From Nipponacmea schrenckii (lineage: Eukaryota > Mollusca > Gastropoda > Lottiidae), in the NCBI GenBank assembly GCA_030562195.1, contig CM060199.1, forward strand, positions 13,846,338-13,910,337: a DNA stretch of 64,000 bases, given 5' to 3'. A program made the translations under genes and the position numbers. Below, one piece after another: positions 26,810 through 37,805 of this stretch. The notes under the pieces were generated by a model. It saw only the letters and a program-made list of their open reading frames with translations. It ran no database searches and was not told the DNA's origin. Numbering within the stretch: position 1 is the first letter of the stretch; each line of letters opens with the position of its first letter.

Positions 26810-28430
26810 TAATAATCTTAAGCATGAAGAACGAGAAGCCATAAAAGAACTCAGAGCGGACAAAACAAAAAATAGTACCAGCTGATAGAAGAAAAGCTGC
26901 AGTCATCCTTGATATCAATGAATAATATGCAACGGTCCAGAATCTTCTTGATGATGGAACAACATACCGCCGCATTAGGAAAGATCCCACCAACACCCAT
27001 GAAACCAAAATAACCAAAATCCTGAAGCAACTGAAAGACAATGATGAGATCTCCAACAATCAATTCTACCAACCGAAGGCATGTCATCTTAAATCGCCAG
27101 GGGAACCATTAAAATTCATAAAAAAAATCCCTTTGAAGCCGTCTTCTGATCTGCAGAATTGATTCTGTCTTTTACCGTATTGCACAACATCTCTCAAAAC
27201 TCTTAAAGCCACTAGCCAAAACTGCTAAGTCCTTTATTAAATATTCAAACGAATTCTGCGACATAGTTAAAGAAATAAATAACCCAGGGATGATCATATC
27301 ATACGACGTCGTTGATCTAAATACAAATATACCTAAAAATGAAGCTAAAAACCAAACTAGAAAACCTAAATGAGCCACTGGATACCAAACTCACCATTCA
27401 GAGCATAGTCATATTGGTTAAATATATTGTAAATTCCACCTATTTTGCCTGGAACATGGATTATTATGAACAGGTCCAGGGTTTACCAATGATTATCCCC
27501 TTATCACCACTATTGGCAGAAATATTTATGGAATCCTTTGAAGAGAAAGCCCTTTCAAACTCGCCTGTTAAACCAGTCCACTGGTATAAGAGGGTCGGTG
27601 ACACACTGGTCATATTACAATCAGAAGATGAACCGAATCAACTACTTGACCAATCTAAATCAACAACATCACAAAATTAATATCAGCATGGAATCCGAAA
27701 CCAACATTTGAATACCCTTCCTAGACATAATTAGGAAAGATAACCACTATATACAGGAAACACACCCATACCAATCAATATATTAATTTCCACTCCAACC
27801 ATAGCTACAATATAAAAACAGCCATCATCTCAACCCTTGACAACAGAGCAATCAAGATATGTCACTCATCCAAACTTCAGACTGAACTTAAGATCATCAT
27901 CGACACCTTATGCCACCTCAACCACTACCCGAGGCCAATGGTATCCAAGATTATCAGTAAATGCCTAAACAAAAAACCTGATGAATTAAAAGTTAAACTC
28001 TGCCATCTGGGTTAAAATCCCATTCATAGGACCAACATCTTACCAAATACGAGAAAACCTAAGCAGAGCGGTATTGAAACTGTATTTAAGTACAACAGGA
28101 CTTTAAAAGATATCCTTGGTGCCAATGGTAAATCAGCAAAAAGTGACCCTCACCAAACTTGCTCGTGTGGTGAACAATATATTGGGAAATCTAAGAGACC
28201 ACTTCAAAAGATACTGGAAGAACATTTCTCAAAGGCCAGCACAAATAAATCGTCATTCCACCTACACCTATTGGACAACCCAGGCCATAGTTGCTTGAAC
28301 AGCAACACGAAAATTCTAGCCTCCAGTATAAACAACAAGACTGAAAGAAACTTCATGAAGCCATCAACATTAAACGATTTAATCCCAAACTAAATTTTGA
28401 CCCTGGTCTTTACATTCCTAAAATTTATGA
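26810..28430 (+). pseudogene. Penelope-like retroelement remnant (reverse transcriptase and GIY-YIG endonuclease)
   Basis: Pieces in three frames follow the order of Penelope-like ORFs. A P-A-D-K-type N-terminal block lies at about 26830-27010. A Y-D-V-V-D-x-x-T-N-I-P reverse-transcriptase motif is at about 27300-27340. Next is a segment with Y-E-Q-x-x-G-x-P-M and P-L-S-P at 27450-27510, then a degraded catalytic Y-x-D-D (reading K-R-V-G-D-T near 27590). The C-terminal linker and endonuclease (about 28010-28300) contains C-x-C-G-E-Q-Y-I-G and a following E-E-H, matching the Y-I-G and downstream conserved block. Several frameshifts and stops make it inactive. It is truncated at both ends. Confidence 0.85.
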
Positions 28431-29400
28431 CATTTTAATATAATAAGTATTTAATAATCTGTTAAATTTGATTATGTTCATAATTATGATTTATACTTGT
28501 AACCATCTGTTTTCATAGCTCTTGATTAGTCGATGGCTTCATAATTGTAATATCTGTTTATTCTTTGATGTCTTTTCATCTTTCTTATATCTTTTTACTC
28601 CTTTCATGGTTTCACCCTTTAAATCTGTTGTGTTATTTTGTTGTTATTATTGTTTTCACCATAGTATATATTGATGCTCAGTTGTAAATGTCATTAGTAG
28701 TTTGATCTGCTTGATAACGATAAGAGAATACTTAATGAAACGTAGCAGTATTAATAATTAATAGTTGTAATCCATAAAGTCTTCTTCTAGTTATATGTTT
28801 CAACTATTAAATGGCATTCAAGGAACACGTCAACTTTTATTATCTTAATACTATTAAGGGGAGATAACTCTATATAAAGAATATGTACTCAGGTAATTCA
28901 TTTGCCATCTGCTTCCATCTTAAATCTCGAAATTCAACCTTTTATCAGAAATCTTGTTGAAAACTATCCAATATGTCACATGAAAGCCTGGGCAATATTT
29001 GGTTTCTGTTCAATATATCATTTGCCATCTGTTACTAGTTAAATCACGCAAGACACCTTTTTGGCTGAAATATTAGTTGCCGATCAAAGCCTTACACCAG
29101 GTTACGTGTTGAATTATTACACAATATGGTTGCAAGTTTACACTTTATACTGTCGGGTAGCAAAGAGGTGTAAAGTTTACACTGTAAACTCTGAATGCAC
29201 TTTGGTAGGTGTAATTATGAATGAAAAAACTCGTTATGCATGTCAAGATGTCAAATATGAGGATTAACGCCAACTCCGATGCATGTATTACACCCTTTTT
29301 TGTATGAGTATGGGTTGTGAGTAAACACGATTACCGGTGTTATTAAATATTTCTAATAACTGAATACGATTTCAATAGTGTTTTGTAAGATATGGACGCA
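28431..29400. other. Penelope 3' tail, dispersed repeat, and DNA with nothing recognised
   Basis: 28706-28746 may be a decayed hammerhead ribozyme core (see findings). 28765-28830 repeats 14000-14065. A frame at 29061-29267 has no recognisable content. Confidence 0.45.
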
Positions 29401-30044
29401 ACACTGATTTAATAGGTAGTAACACCTTGCCCAAACAATCTAATACGTTAGGTTCGTAATGAGTCAAGTCCTGTGTTCTAAATACTTTTCATATTGATAA
29501 ATACTTCACGTTGTGTTCACAAAAATATACAATAAAGGTAGGCAATCGAGGTGACAGCCGATGATTCTGATTTGCAATGTCTCAAGTAGTCGATTGAAAT
29601 TAAAATGTTTGCCGAATAAATAGTTTCACTGAGTATCACAGTTTCCAAGTTCACCGATTTCAACTAACCAGTCGATGTTTATTTATATCATTAGCTGCAT
29701 ACCTCATGCTGATAGATGTGAGATCCCCAAAATTCCTTTAATGGAGGTACTAAAAACTGAAAGCATTCAAATTTTCAATGTCCAAATGCTTTATTACACT
29801 AAAAATATGAACTATACTATTTTCGTCAAAAGCTGTTTATGGTTTATATAATGTTCTATCATGTTTATGAACGGGTTAATAACGGTCAAACTACACGGTC
29901 TGATCCTGTAGAGGGGTATTTTGTTACATTCCTCCTAATGCCATTAAATTAAAAAAGACACATGATAAATAAAAGTTCTTCTATGAACAAAATGTCATTG
30001 GTCATACACATCATGTTAGTAAAATAACACTCTTAGTATAAGTT

Positions 30045-30505
30045 TGGATATAACAATTCCACCATTTTTATAGCTATTTTATTGTGACGATTCCACCATT
30101 GATACATTCAACCATTGGTATAGCTATTTTAATATGACGATACCACCATTGATGACGATTCCGACATTAGTATAACTATTTCAATTTGACGATTTCACCA
30201 TTGGTATAACCATTTTGATTTTATGATTCCACCATTGGTATAACTATTTCAATATGGCGATTCCACCATTGGTATAACTATTTTAATACTGTATAATGAT
30301 TCCACCATTGGTATAACTATTTTAATATGAAGATTCCACCATTGGTAAAACTATTTCAATATGACGATTCCACCATTGGTATAAGTTTTTCAATATGACG
30401 AATCCACCATTGGTATAACTATTTCAATATAACGATTCCACCATTGGTATAACTTTTTCAATATGACGATTCCACCATTGGTATAACTATTTTAATATGA
30501 CGAAT
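30045..30505. repeat. Minisatellite of about 33-bp units, copy in A
   Basis: About 14 units of the form GATTCCACCATTGGTATAAC followed by TATTTCAATATGAC, some shortened. The equivalent array lies at 32080-32530. Units are directly contiguous with no spacers. Confidence 0.9.
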
Positions 30506-30637
30506 GCAAGTCCCGGTTTATTGACAAATCATAGGACTTCAAGCATCATGCGTACTTGAGCTGTTCAATTATTCTCAGCATTTTTAGGTCTCGGAATATT
30601 GGGATTCCGATGACAAGAGAAATATTTTCCAAATAGG

Positions 30638-30991
30638 CTAATCATTTAATCTTTCATTTTTGATTCGTTGTAAATGACTAAATTCGTATGCCAATTCGTC
30701 TAAAGGAATGTTTTCAATGTTTTCTAATTTGGGTGGTAAGTTTGTTCATTCATAATTTTGGAATTGATCTATGGAAGGTTGCCAAAGGTCAGTCATAGAC
30801 TTATTGAATGCCAATGTTAATTCATTAAAGAAAATCTTATCAGAGTACGTACTTCCATTGGAGTAATGAGCAGGTAGTTCCAAATAATCGTTCTGAGCCT
30901 TACAGGTAGGTGGTAATTGAATAGAATGGATTGGCGGTTGTACTGTAACAGATCTATGAACGAAACTTGTTTTAGAAGAACGGGTTAACAT
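30638..30991 (-). CDS. Unrecognised 118-codon reading frame with internal TGA, copy in A
   Basis: From ATG 30991 the frame encodes 81 residues, meets TGA at 30746-30748, and then stays open in the same frame for 35 more codons to TAG at 30638. Both halves have protein-like composition (first half: L-T-R-S-S-K-T-S-F; second half: acidic/amphipathic, with N-I-P-L-D-E-L-A-Y-E-F). No family recognised. The identical frame occurs at 32665-33018. Could be a pseudogene exon with one nonsense change, a transposon protein fragment, or a readthrough/recoded codon; the first is simplest. Confidence 0.4.
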
Positions 30992-31107
30992 ACAACATAT
31001 TAAAATATCCCATAGACCAAAATTATATATAACTAATAAAAATATCTCATAACTATGTATCCATACAAATAAGGAACCTTAACACTAAACATAGATCTAC
31101 AAACTGA

Positions 31108-31449
31108 TATGAAAACGCACCACTCACCAAATCTGGAATAACTCCTCGGGTTGATATGTGAAGTATATACTTATGATGCTTTTGAGATAATGAATGATTT
31201 AAGAAGACATGTAAACATCATTAAATTTTATTCACGATAATGTTAATGCTCGAGCGAGACTTAACTGGTGTAGGGGTCAAACAGGAAAGTCAATATATAA
31301 TGTGCTCTACATTAAAATTTACCAATATTCATAAGCATGCCAGGTTACCAAGGCAGACAGGTAAGGGTTTATAGAGAAAATAAAGGTCGATGAGACAGGG
31401 TAGGTACAGTAGAAGTTACCATAAGAGGACTTTAGAGATGATAGATGAA
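31108..31449. repeat. Segmental duplication unit B (copy B' at 35035-35379)
   Basis: Starts TATGAAAACGCACCACTCAC; matches 35035-35379 almost exactly. In B it sits between A and A'; B' lies 1.9 kb beyond the end of A'. Confidence 0.9.
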
Positions 31450-32079
31450 ACACTGATTTAATAGGTAGTAACACCTTGCCCAAACAATCTAATACGTTAG
31501 CTTCGTAATGAGTCAAGTCCTGTGTTCTAAATACATTTCATATTGATAAATACTTCACGTTGTGTTCAAAAAAATATACAATAAAGGTAGGCAATCGAGG
31601 TGACAGCCGATGATTCTGATTTGCAATGTCTCAAGTATTCGATTGAAATTAAAATGTTTGCCGAATAAATAGTTTCACTGAGTATCACAGTTTCCAAGTT
31701 CACCGATTTCAACTAACCAGTCGATGTTTATTTATATCATTAGCTGCATACCTCATGCTGATAGATGTGAGACCCCCAAAATTCCTTTAATGGAGGTACT
31801 AAAAACTGAAAGCATTCAAATTTTCAATGTCCAAATGCTTTATTACACTAAAAATATGAACTATACTATTTTCGTCAAAAGCTGTTTATGGTTTATATAA
31901 TGTTCTATCATGTTTATGAACGGTCTGATCCTGTAGAGGGGTATTTTGTTACATTCCTCCTAATGCCATTAAATTAAAAAAGACACATGATAAATAAAAG
32001 TTCTTCTATGAACAAAATGTCATTGGTCATACACATCATGTTAGTAAAATAACACTCTTAGTATAAGTTTGGATATAAC

Positions 32080-32530
32080 AATTCCACCATTTTTATAGCT
32101 ATTTTATTGTGACGATTCCACCATTGATACATTCAACCATTGGTATAGCTATTTTAATATGACGATACCACCATTGATGACGATTCCGACATTAGTATAA
32201 CTATTTCAATTTGACGATTTCACCATTGGTATAACCATTTTGATTTTATGATTCCACCTTTGGGTATAACTATTTCAATATGGCGATTCCACCATTGGTA
32301 TAACTATTTTAATACTGTATAATGATTCCACCTTTGGGTATAACTATTTTAATATGAAGATTCCACCATTGGTAAAACTATTTCAATATGACGATTCCAC
32401 CATTGGTATAAGTTTTTCAATATGACGAATCCACCATTGGTATAACTATTTCAATATAACGATTCCACCATTGGTATAACTTTTTCAATATGACGATTCC
32501 ACCATTGGTATAACTATTTTAATATGACGA
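32080..32530. repeat. Minisatellite, copy in A'
   Basis: Same units as 30045-30505 with minor differences, such as 'CACCTTTGGGTATAAC' variants at about 32260 and 32330. Confidence 0.9.
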
Positions 32531-32664
32531 ATGCAAGTCCCGGTTTATTGACAAATCATAGGACTTCAAGCATCATGCGTACTTGAGCTGTTCAATTATT
32601 CTCAGCATTTTTAGGTCTCGGAATATTGGGATTCCGATGACAAGAGAAATATTTTCCAAATAGG

Positions 32665-33018
32665 CTAATCATTTAATCTTTCATTTTTGATTCGTTGTAA
32701 ATGACTAAATTCGTATGCCAATTCGTCTAAAGGAATGTTTTCAATGTTTTCTAATTTGGGTGGTAAGTTTGTTCATTCATAATTTTGGAATTGATCTATG
32801 GAAGGTTGCCAAAGGTCAGTCATAGACTTATTGAATGCCAATGTTAATTCATTAAAAAAAATCTTATCAGAGTACGTACTTCCATTGGAGTAATGAGCAG
32901 GTAGTTCCAAATAATCGTTCTGAGCCTTACAGGTAGGTGGTAATTGAATAGAATGGATTGGCGGTTGTACTGTAACAGATCTATGAACGAAACTTGTTTT
33001 AGAAGAACGGGTTAACAT
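32665..33018 (-). CDS. Unrecognised 118-codon reading frame with internal TGA, copy in A'
   Basis: Identical to the frame at 30638-30991, including the TGA (32773-32775), so the stop predates the duplication. If exons of one gene are involved, the acidic frame at 33299-33502 would be upstream on the same strand. Confidence 0.4.
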
Positions 33019-33298
33019 ACAACATATTAAAATATCCCATAGACCAAAATTATATATAACTAATAAAAATATCTCATAACTATGTATCCATACAAATAAG
33101 GAACCTTAACACTAAACATAGATCTACAAACTGACCAGCGAAAATTGTCAATCCCTTCATTTGCAACAAAATATATTCTCGTTATTATGTTCTAAATGAA
33201 AACATTTCTACTTGACTATGGAGAAGGGCCCTTTCTCTTCGATCCCAATCAAAACTCAACTATCATTGAATAACCTAGTCAACAATCGTATAATTGGA

Positions 33299-33502
33299 TT
33301 ATGCATCATCAATTGTGCCATCATCGTTATCCGTAGCGCTATCATTTTGAGCTCGTAGTCTCTGAGCCATTTCCATCAGAGGTGTATCACTTTCTCTCGA
33401 CGAGTTTTCTCTTACCCTCCGGTATTTTTTTACTAATTCATTAAGAGGTAATTCGCCATCTTCTGAATACTCGGAATCGGATTCTTCTGAACAACTGAAC
33501 AA
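33299..33502 (-). other. Acidic reading frame, possible exon
   Basis: Sixty-plus codons rich in Ser, Glu and Asp (S-E-E-S-D-S-E-Y-S-E-D), then a basic patch K-K-Y-R-R-V-R. No ATG at its start (opens with TTG), but TTGTTCAG immediately precedes, so an exon start is possible. Acidic N-termini like this occur in many transposase families. Not identified. Confidence 0.3.
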
Positions 33503-33829
33503 TTGATTCTAGGTTGTTTTTCCACTCCTTTTATCCTTTCCTTTATGTAACAAAGGCCTTTTTTTTTTTGGCCGATTTTTATTTTGGCCTAACTTGAACT
33601 ATTTTGAAAATCTAAATTATTACTGTCGGGGGATGAATAAAGCTGGTCTTGAGCATGGACAAATCCTAACTCCACCTCCATAGCAATATAATAAACTAAA
33701 ATGGAGTAGGATTGGGTAGCCCGCTCGCAGCACATGCACTGACTCTTCACCTTTTTTTTTTTTGGAATGTTTATACATGTATGTATTTTGATTTCTGATC
33801 GTCTCATGCATATGTATTAGTCTATTCAT

Positions 33830-34260
33830 TGGTTTTTGCGGTCATGTACTTGATCGCCGAAAGAAGAATCCGTCCATTTTAAACGCATGTACTTGTGTAT
33901 TTTAAGTCGTACGTTGAAATAATATATGGTTTTTGCGATCGTGTGCTTGGTCACTGGGGGTGGGTTTGTCCGTTTTATGCACGTGTGCTTGTGTGTTTTG
34001 GAAAGGTTGCTCATTGGAGTGTTGTGTGTTTTTTTGCGGTAGTGTGCTTGGTCGCTGGAGAATAGATATCTATTTTCTGGTGTTCGGGTACATGGCTGTG
34101 AAAGATGTACGGCGTTTCTGTGTGCGGTTTGTTTGAGATGCGCGGGTTCATCTTTTTTTTTCGGCGGTCGGGTGCATGGTCGCGGGAACTATATATTATG
34201 TCCATTTTATATACAAATTGTAAGTTGAAAATCTGTCCATTTAATGCACATGTACTTGTG
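33830..34260. repeat. Diverged tandem repeats of about 100-130 bp
   Basis: Four units share TTTTTGCGGT(C/A)(G/A)TGTGCTTGGTCGC and GCA(C/T)GTGTACTTGTGTATTTT (near 33833, 33930, 34032, 34165). GT-rich on the + strand. Open frames across them are a by-product. Confidence 0.7.
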
Positions 34261-34304
34261 TATTTTTAGACGAATTGTATGTAAGAGATAAAACACGACT
34301 ACGA

Positions 34305-34436
34305 GGTTATGCTTGGATTTGTAAAACCGAGAAGGAAGAAAGTTGACCGATTGTGAAACCTGAGGGCGTTAGCCCGAAGGTTTTACAAGAGGTCCAAACT
34401 TTCTGACTTCGAGGTTTTACAAATCCAAGCATAACC
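34305..34436. repeat. Long hairpin with 24-bp perfect arms
   Basis: Arms GGTTATGCTTGGATTTGTAA-AACC at 34305-34328 and 34413-34436. Inside lies a second hairpin (AAACCT-GAGGGC ... GCCC-GAAGGTTT, about 34360-34383). Followed at 34460-34570 by two copies of AAAACCGG(T/C)TACGGGGTTTT, also inverted-repeat rich. Confidence 0.85.
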
Positions 34437-35034
34437 GAGTAGGATCGCTTTATCAGACTTATAAACCGTCAATTGTAAAACCGGTTACGGGGTTTTGATT
34501 TGATTGTAAAACCACCATTTAACAATTTTAAAACCGGCTACGGGGTTTTGATTCCATTGTAAAACCTCCTAGTAGCAATCCGAGGTAATTACACGATTTA
34601 ATGGAACCCCCAACATCAAAGAGATTTGCCGTCATAGGTTTATAAATTGAAGTATTGTGTATTTTCCCTTTTTTTTGCCAAATATATTTCCCCATGGGCT
34701 GAATATGAGACAGGACCATGTCCTAGTGTATTGGGCCTAATTCTGACCCATGTAAAATAAAGAGTTGTTCATTATTATTATAAGCGAAAGTCAAGTCCTG
34801 TGTTTTAAATACTTTTAATATTTTTAAGCTATAAAATATAAAAAAATTCAATCTTGACTACATGAATACATTATAAGATTCAACAGCTGGCTCTCAGTAG
34901 GTCTTTTATTTGGGATGAATTTGCTCACAAAATAAGGTTAGTCTAAATCCTTTTAATACCATACTCGATACTTAAACTTGTTCAGAAATGTACTTGATAG
35001 GCAATTTTTGACAGAGGGGCCACCTACGGATATA

Positions 35035-35379
35035 TATGAAAACGCACCACTCACCAAATCTGGAATAACTCCTCGGGTTGATATGTGAAGTATATACTTA
35101 TGATGCTTTTGAGATAATGAATGATTTAAGAAGACATGTAAACATCATTAAATTTTATTCACGATAATGTTAATGCTCGAGCGAGACTTAACTGGTGTAG
35201 GGGTCAAACAGGAAAGTCAATATATAATGTGCTCTACATTAAAATTTACCAATATTCATAAGCATGCCAGGTTACCAAGGCAGACAGGTAAGGGTTTATA
35301 GAGAAAATAAAGGTCGATGAGACAGGGTAGGTACAGTAGAAGTTACCATAAGAGGACTTTAGAGATTATAGATGAAACA
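35035..35379. repeat. Segmental duplication unit B'
   Basis: Second copy of 31108-31449; ends at GATGAAACA. Confidence 0.9.
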
Positions 35380-35404
35380 GAGAGGATAAAGAAAAAATAT
35401 AAAT

Positions 35405-35615
35405 ACTAGAATTGCTGACAATTATGAACGTATTTCGACAACAGTAGAATATTATGGAGCTCAAATTTGAAATGGCCATCATCTAGCCATAAATTGAATT
35501 TTCATATGACCTAGTTTTCAAAGTGATAAACTAATTAGGTCACACCTTCCGTAGCTGTTAAAGATGGCGACAAATTTTTGCTATGTTTAAGTACAAATAT
35601 CTCTATGATTTTTTT
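35405..35615. repeat. Partial copy of the foldback element
   Basis: ACTAGAATTGCTGACAAT and following 200 bases match the left arm of 37806-38907. No right arm was found, so this is a one-ended remnant. Confidence 0.75.
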
Positions 35616-37216
35616 TTGGAAGCCATCACATCCACGTTGTAATATAAGTGTTTTATAAGAATATATATCCCTTATGATTATTTTAAAACTTTTCATTGGT
35701 CATTTGTACAATTTTAAGCATATCTAAACAGAGTTTTTTTATACTTCAAAACTGACTTTTGAGAAAAATCTATTATGAGTGTGGAATTGTATCAATCTAA
35801 AGTATATTAAGAATTTTCGAAATAAAGAAATTCTTTTTCCAATTATCTGTCCTCATTCAATTTCATCTAAAGCTAGTATTTTTCCTTAAGAAAACAAATG
35901 TCGAATAAAACTAATTCGTGGTCTAAGGGACATAACACATTATGATTCACTATTTGAAATTACACACCACAAACACCGCATTAGTTATTTGATGTATCTT
36001 TTATTTAAATAAAACTGTCATTTCGAATAAAAACTTATATATTGCTTGATTTGTTAAATTGATTTCAGATTTCATTAACGTTCCAGATCCATGACCTTTT
36101 TAATCTCTTGGTATAACATAGAGACATCAAATTAACAGCGCGGCTTTACATCCTTGAGAATGTATTTTATAGAGTTGCGTCCCTTAGACCACTTTTCCAT
36201 TCAATTATTATTACAATTTAAACTTCTAAAGGTTGTAATTTCCTTCCAAATATCCCATATTATACATCGCCCACAAGAGGAAATAAATCGTAATTCCATT
36301 TATTTAAGATATATCATAACTTAGGATCATTTTAACAAAATGTAAAATGATTAAACTAAAAAAAAATTTTGATCGCTGAAACTCATATCTTGTAGATCGC
36401 CCAAACTCAACTCACATTAAACAGATTGTTTTATATGAAAAATTAGCAATTTTGAAATGGCGATAAAACCGGAAGTAAACATTTTACAATTACGCTTAAT
36501 ATATCATTGGATAGATCTTCACGAGAGCTATCACATTTGTACAGGTCAAAATGTCACCAAAGGTCAAGTTCACAATATGCGACCCCTTAAAAGTTTTTAT
36601 AATTTGTAATCGTAAAAGTACAAAAATCAAAATCGAAATTCCAAAATCGGTTTTAAAATATGTCGGTATTCGGTTAAGGCTTCTATATACATCAAAATAA
36701 CACAAAACGGGTTATCCCTCGTGACCCTATTTCGATTAAAGGAAAAACACACACAGTAACCATAGAAGAAATTACCAAATTTTCAAATGTTTAAACGTAC
36801 AATTTTAATCAAAATACCAAGTATGATATAATAATGGAAAGATGAGATTAAGCGTAATAAGAATATGCCAGAAATTCTGTCCTATGTAAAACAGGTCACG
36901 TGATAGAGCTCTTTAAAGTTAAGATTCTCGATTTTCAAATGGCTGAAGAAACGGAAATAAACATCGCACAACAAAAGTTCGGGTAGATAATCAAGGGCAA
37001 TGACTTTTGTTCAGGTCAAAAGGTCAAGGTCACGAAATATGAATTTTTGACTATTACTGAAAAAATTTAACCGGAAATAAAAGAAAAGCAAAATCGAAGT
37101 TCAAAAATCATTCGCATACTTTTTTGCGCAATTGATGGTTGTTTCCAGAAAATCGAAAATTATGTAAATTCTATTTAAACCTTAAACAATTCGAAAACAG
37201 AACATCACAGCAATAA
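35616..37216. other. Diverged repeats, no gene
   Basis: Blocks at about 36440-36720 and 36930-37110 share AAATGGC(G/T)-AAACGGAA(A/G)TAAACA and CAGGTCAAAA(T/G)GTCA phrases and look like ancient tandem repeats. No coding signal. Confidence 0.5.
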
Positions 37217-37430
37217 AATAGTCCGAACGACTACAATACGTTTTCGACTGAATCGTCGAATTACGTAATAATCCGAACGATTACAATACGTTTTCGACTG
37301 AATCATCGAAATACGTAAAAAATAAAATAATCCGAACGATTACAATACGTTTTCGACTAAATCATCGAAATACGTAATAAACCGAACGATAACAAACATT
37401 TTTCAACTGAATCGTCGAAATACGTAAATA
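37217..37430. repeat. Satellite-like array, four units of about 53 bp
   Basis: Units of the form AATCCGAACGATTACAATAC followed by GTTTTCGACTGAATC(A/G)TCGAAATACGTAAT. Each unit has the short palindrome CGATTCAGTCG-like motif. Confidence 0.9.
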
Positions 37431-37624
37431 TAAATAAACAAGTATACAAGAGCTTATTTACATTAGAAAGACTGATTATATCATTTATATGTTAATTAAA
37501 GATAATATTCTATTGTATTCTAAGTGTAAATTGTTAACTGAGAATATTTTTCAGTAAGCTTCTTTATATATCACTGTAAATTGCTACTAGCGTCATATCA
37601 TTGTTTAATGCATTATTACTATAC

Positions 37625-37790
37625 CTGAAAAATATAAAATTGAAACATGTTGGCAGTAAATAATAACTATATTATATAATAATAGTTTCCATCTTATATT
37701 AGAAAAATAAGTGTAGATCAGTAACGCCGATAAGATATTCAATTTTTACTGCATGACAACATGTTTCAATTGTATATTTTCAAGAAAGAG
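37625..37790. repeat. Hairpin
   Basis: GAAAAATATAAAATTGAAAC-ATGTTG (about 37627-37652) is inverted at about 37765-37790 (CAACATGTTTCAATTGTATA). Stem imperfect, loop about 110 bases. Confidence 0.7.
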
Positions 37791-37805
37791 TAACATTACA
37801 GTAGT

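Larger units (their letters stand above)
29401..31107. repeat. Segmental duplication unit A (copy A' at 31450-33134)
   Basis: 1.7 kb starting ACACTGATTTAATAGGTAGT and ending ACAAACTGA. It is nearly identical to 31450-33134; the main difference is about 23 bases near 29874-29897 absent from A'. Contains a minisatellite and an unknown minus-strand reading frame. Confidence 0.92.
31450..33134. repeat. Segmental duplication unit A'
   Basis: Second copy of 29401-31107, including the minisatellite (32080-32530) and the minus-strand frame. Confidence 0.92.
33135..35034. other. 1.9-kb insertion C between A' and B'
   Basis: In the A-B junction at 31107/31108, ACTGA is directly followed by TATGAAAACG. 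In the second copy the same two sequences are separated by 33135-35034, so this block was inserted after the A-B duplication (or B' was moved). No clear target duplication or inverted ends. It contains a short acidic minus-strand frame, diverged tandem repeats, a long hairpin and, near 34790-34830, a short stretch (GTCAAGTCCTGTGTT) also found in A. Confidence 0.7.

Noticed and set aside
30045..30505. Regular repeats that resemble a CRISPR array
   Set aside because: Units are directly contiguous, vary in sequence and have no unique spacers; the host is a eukaryote.
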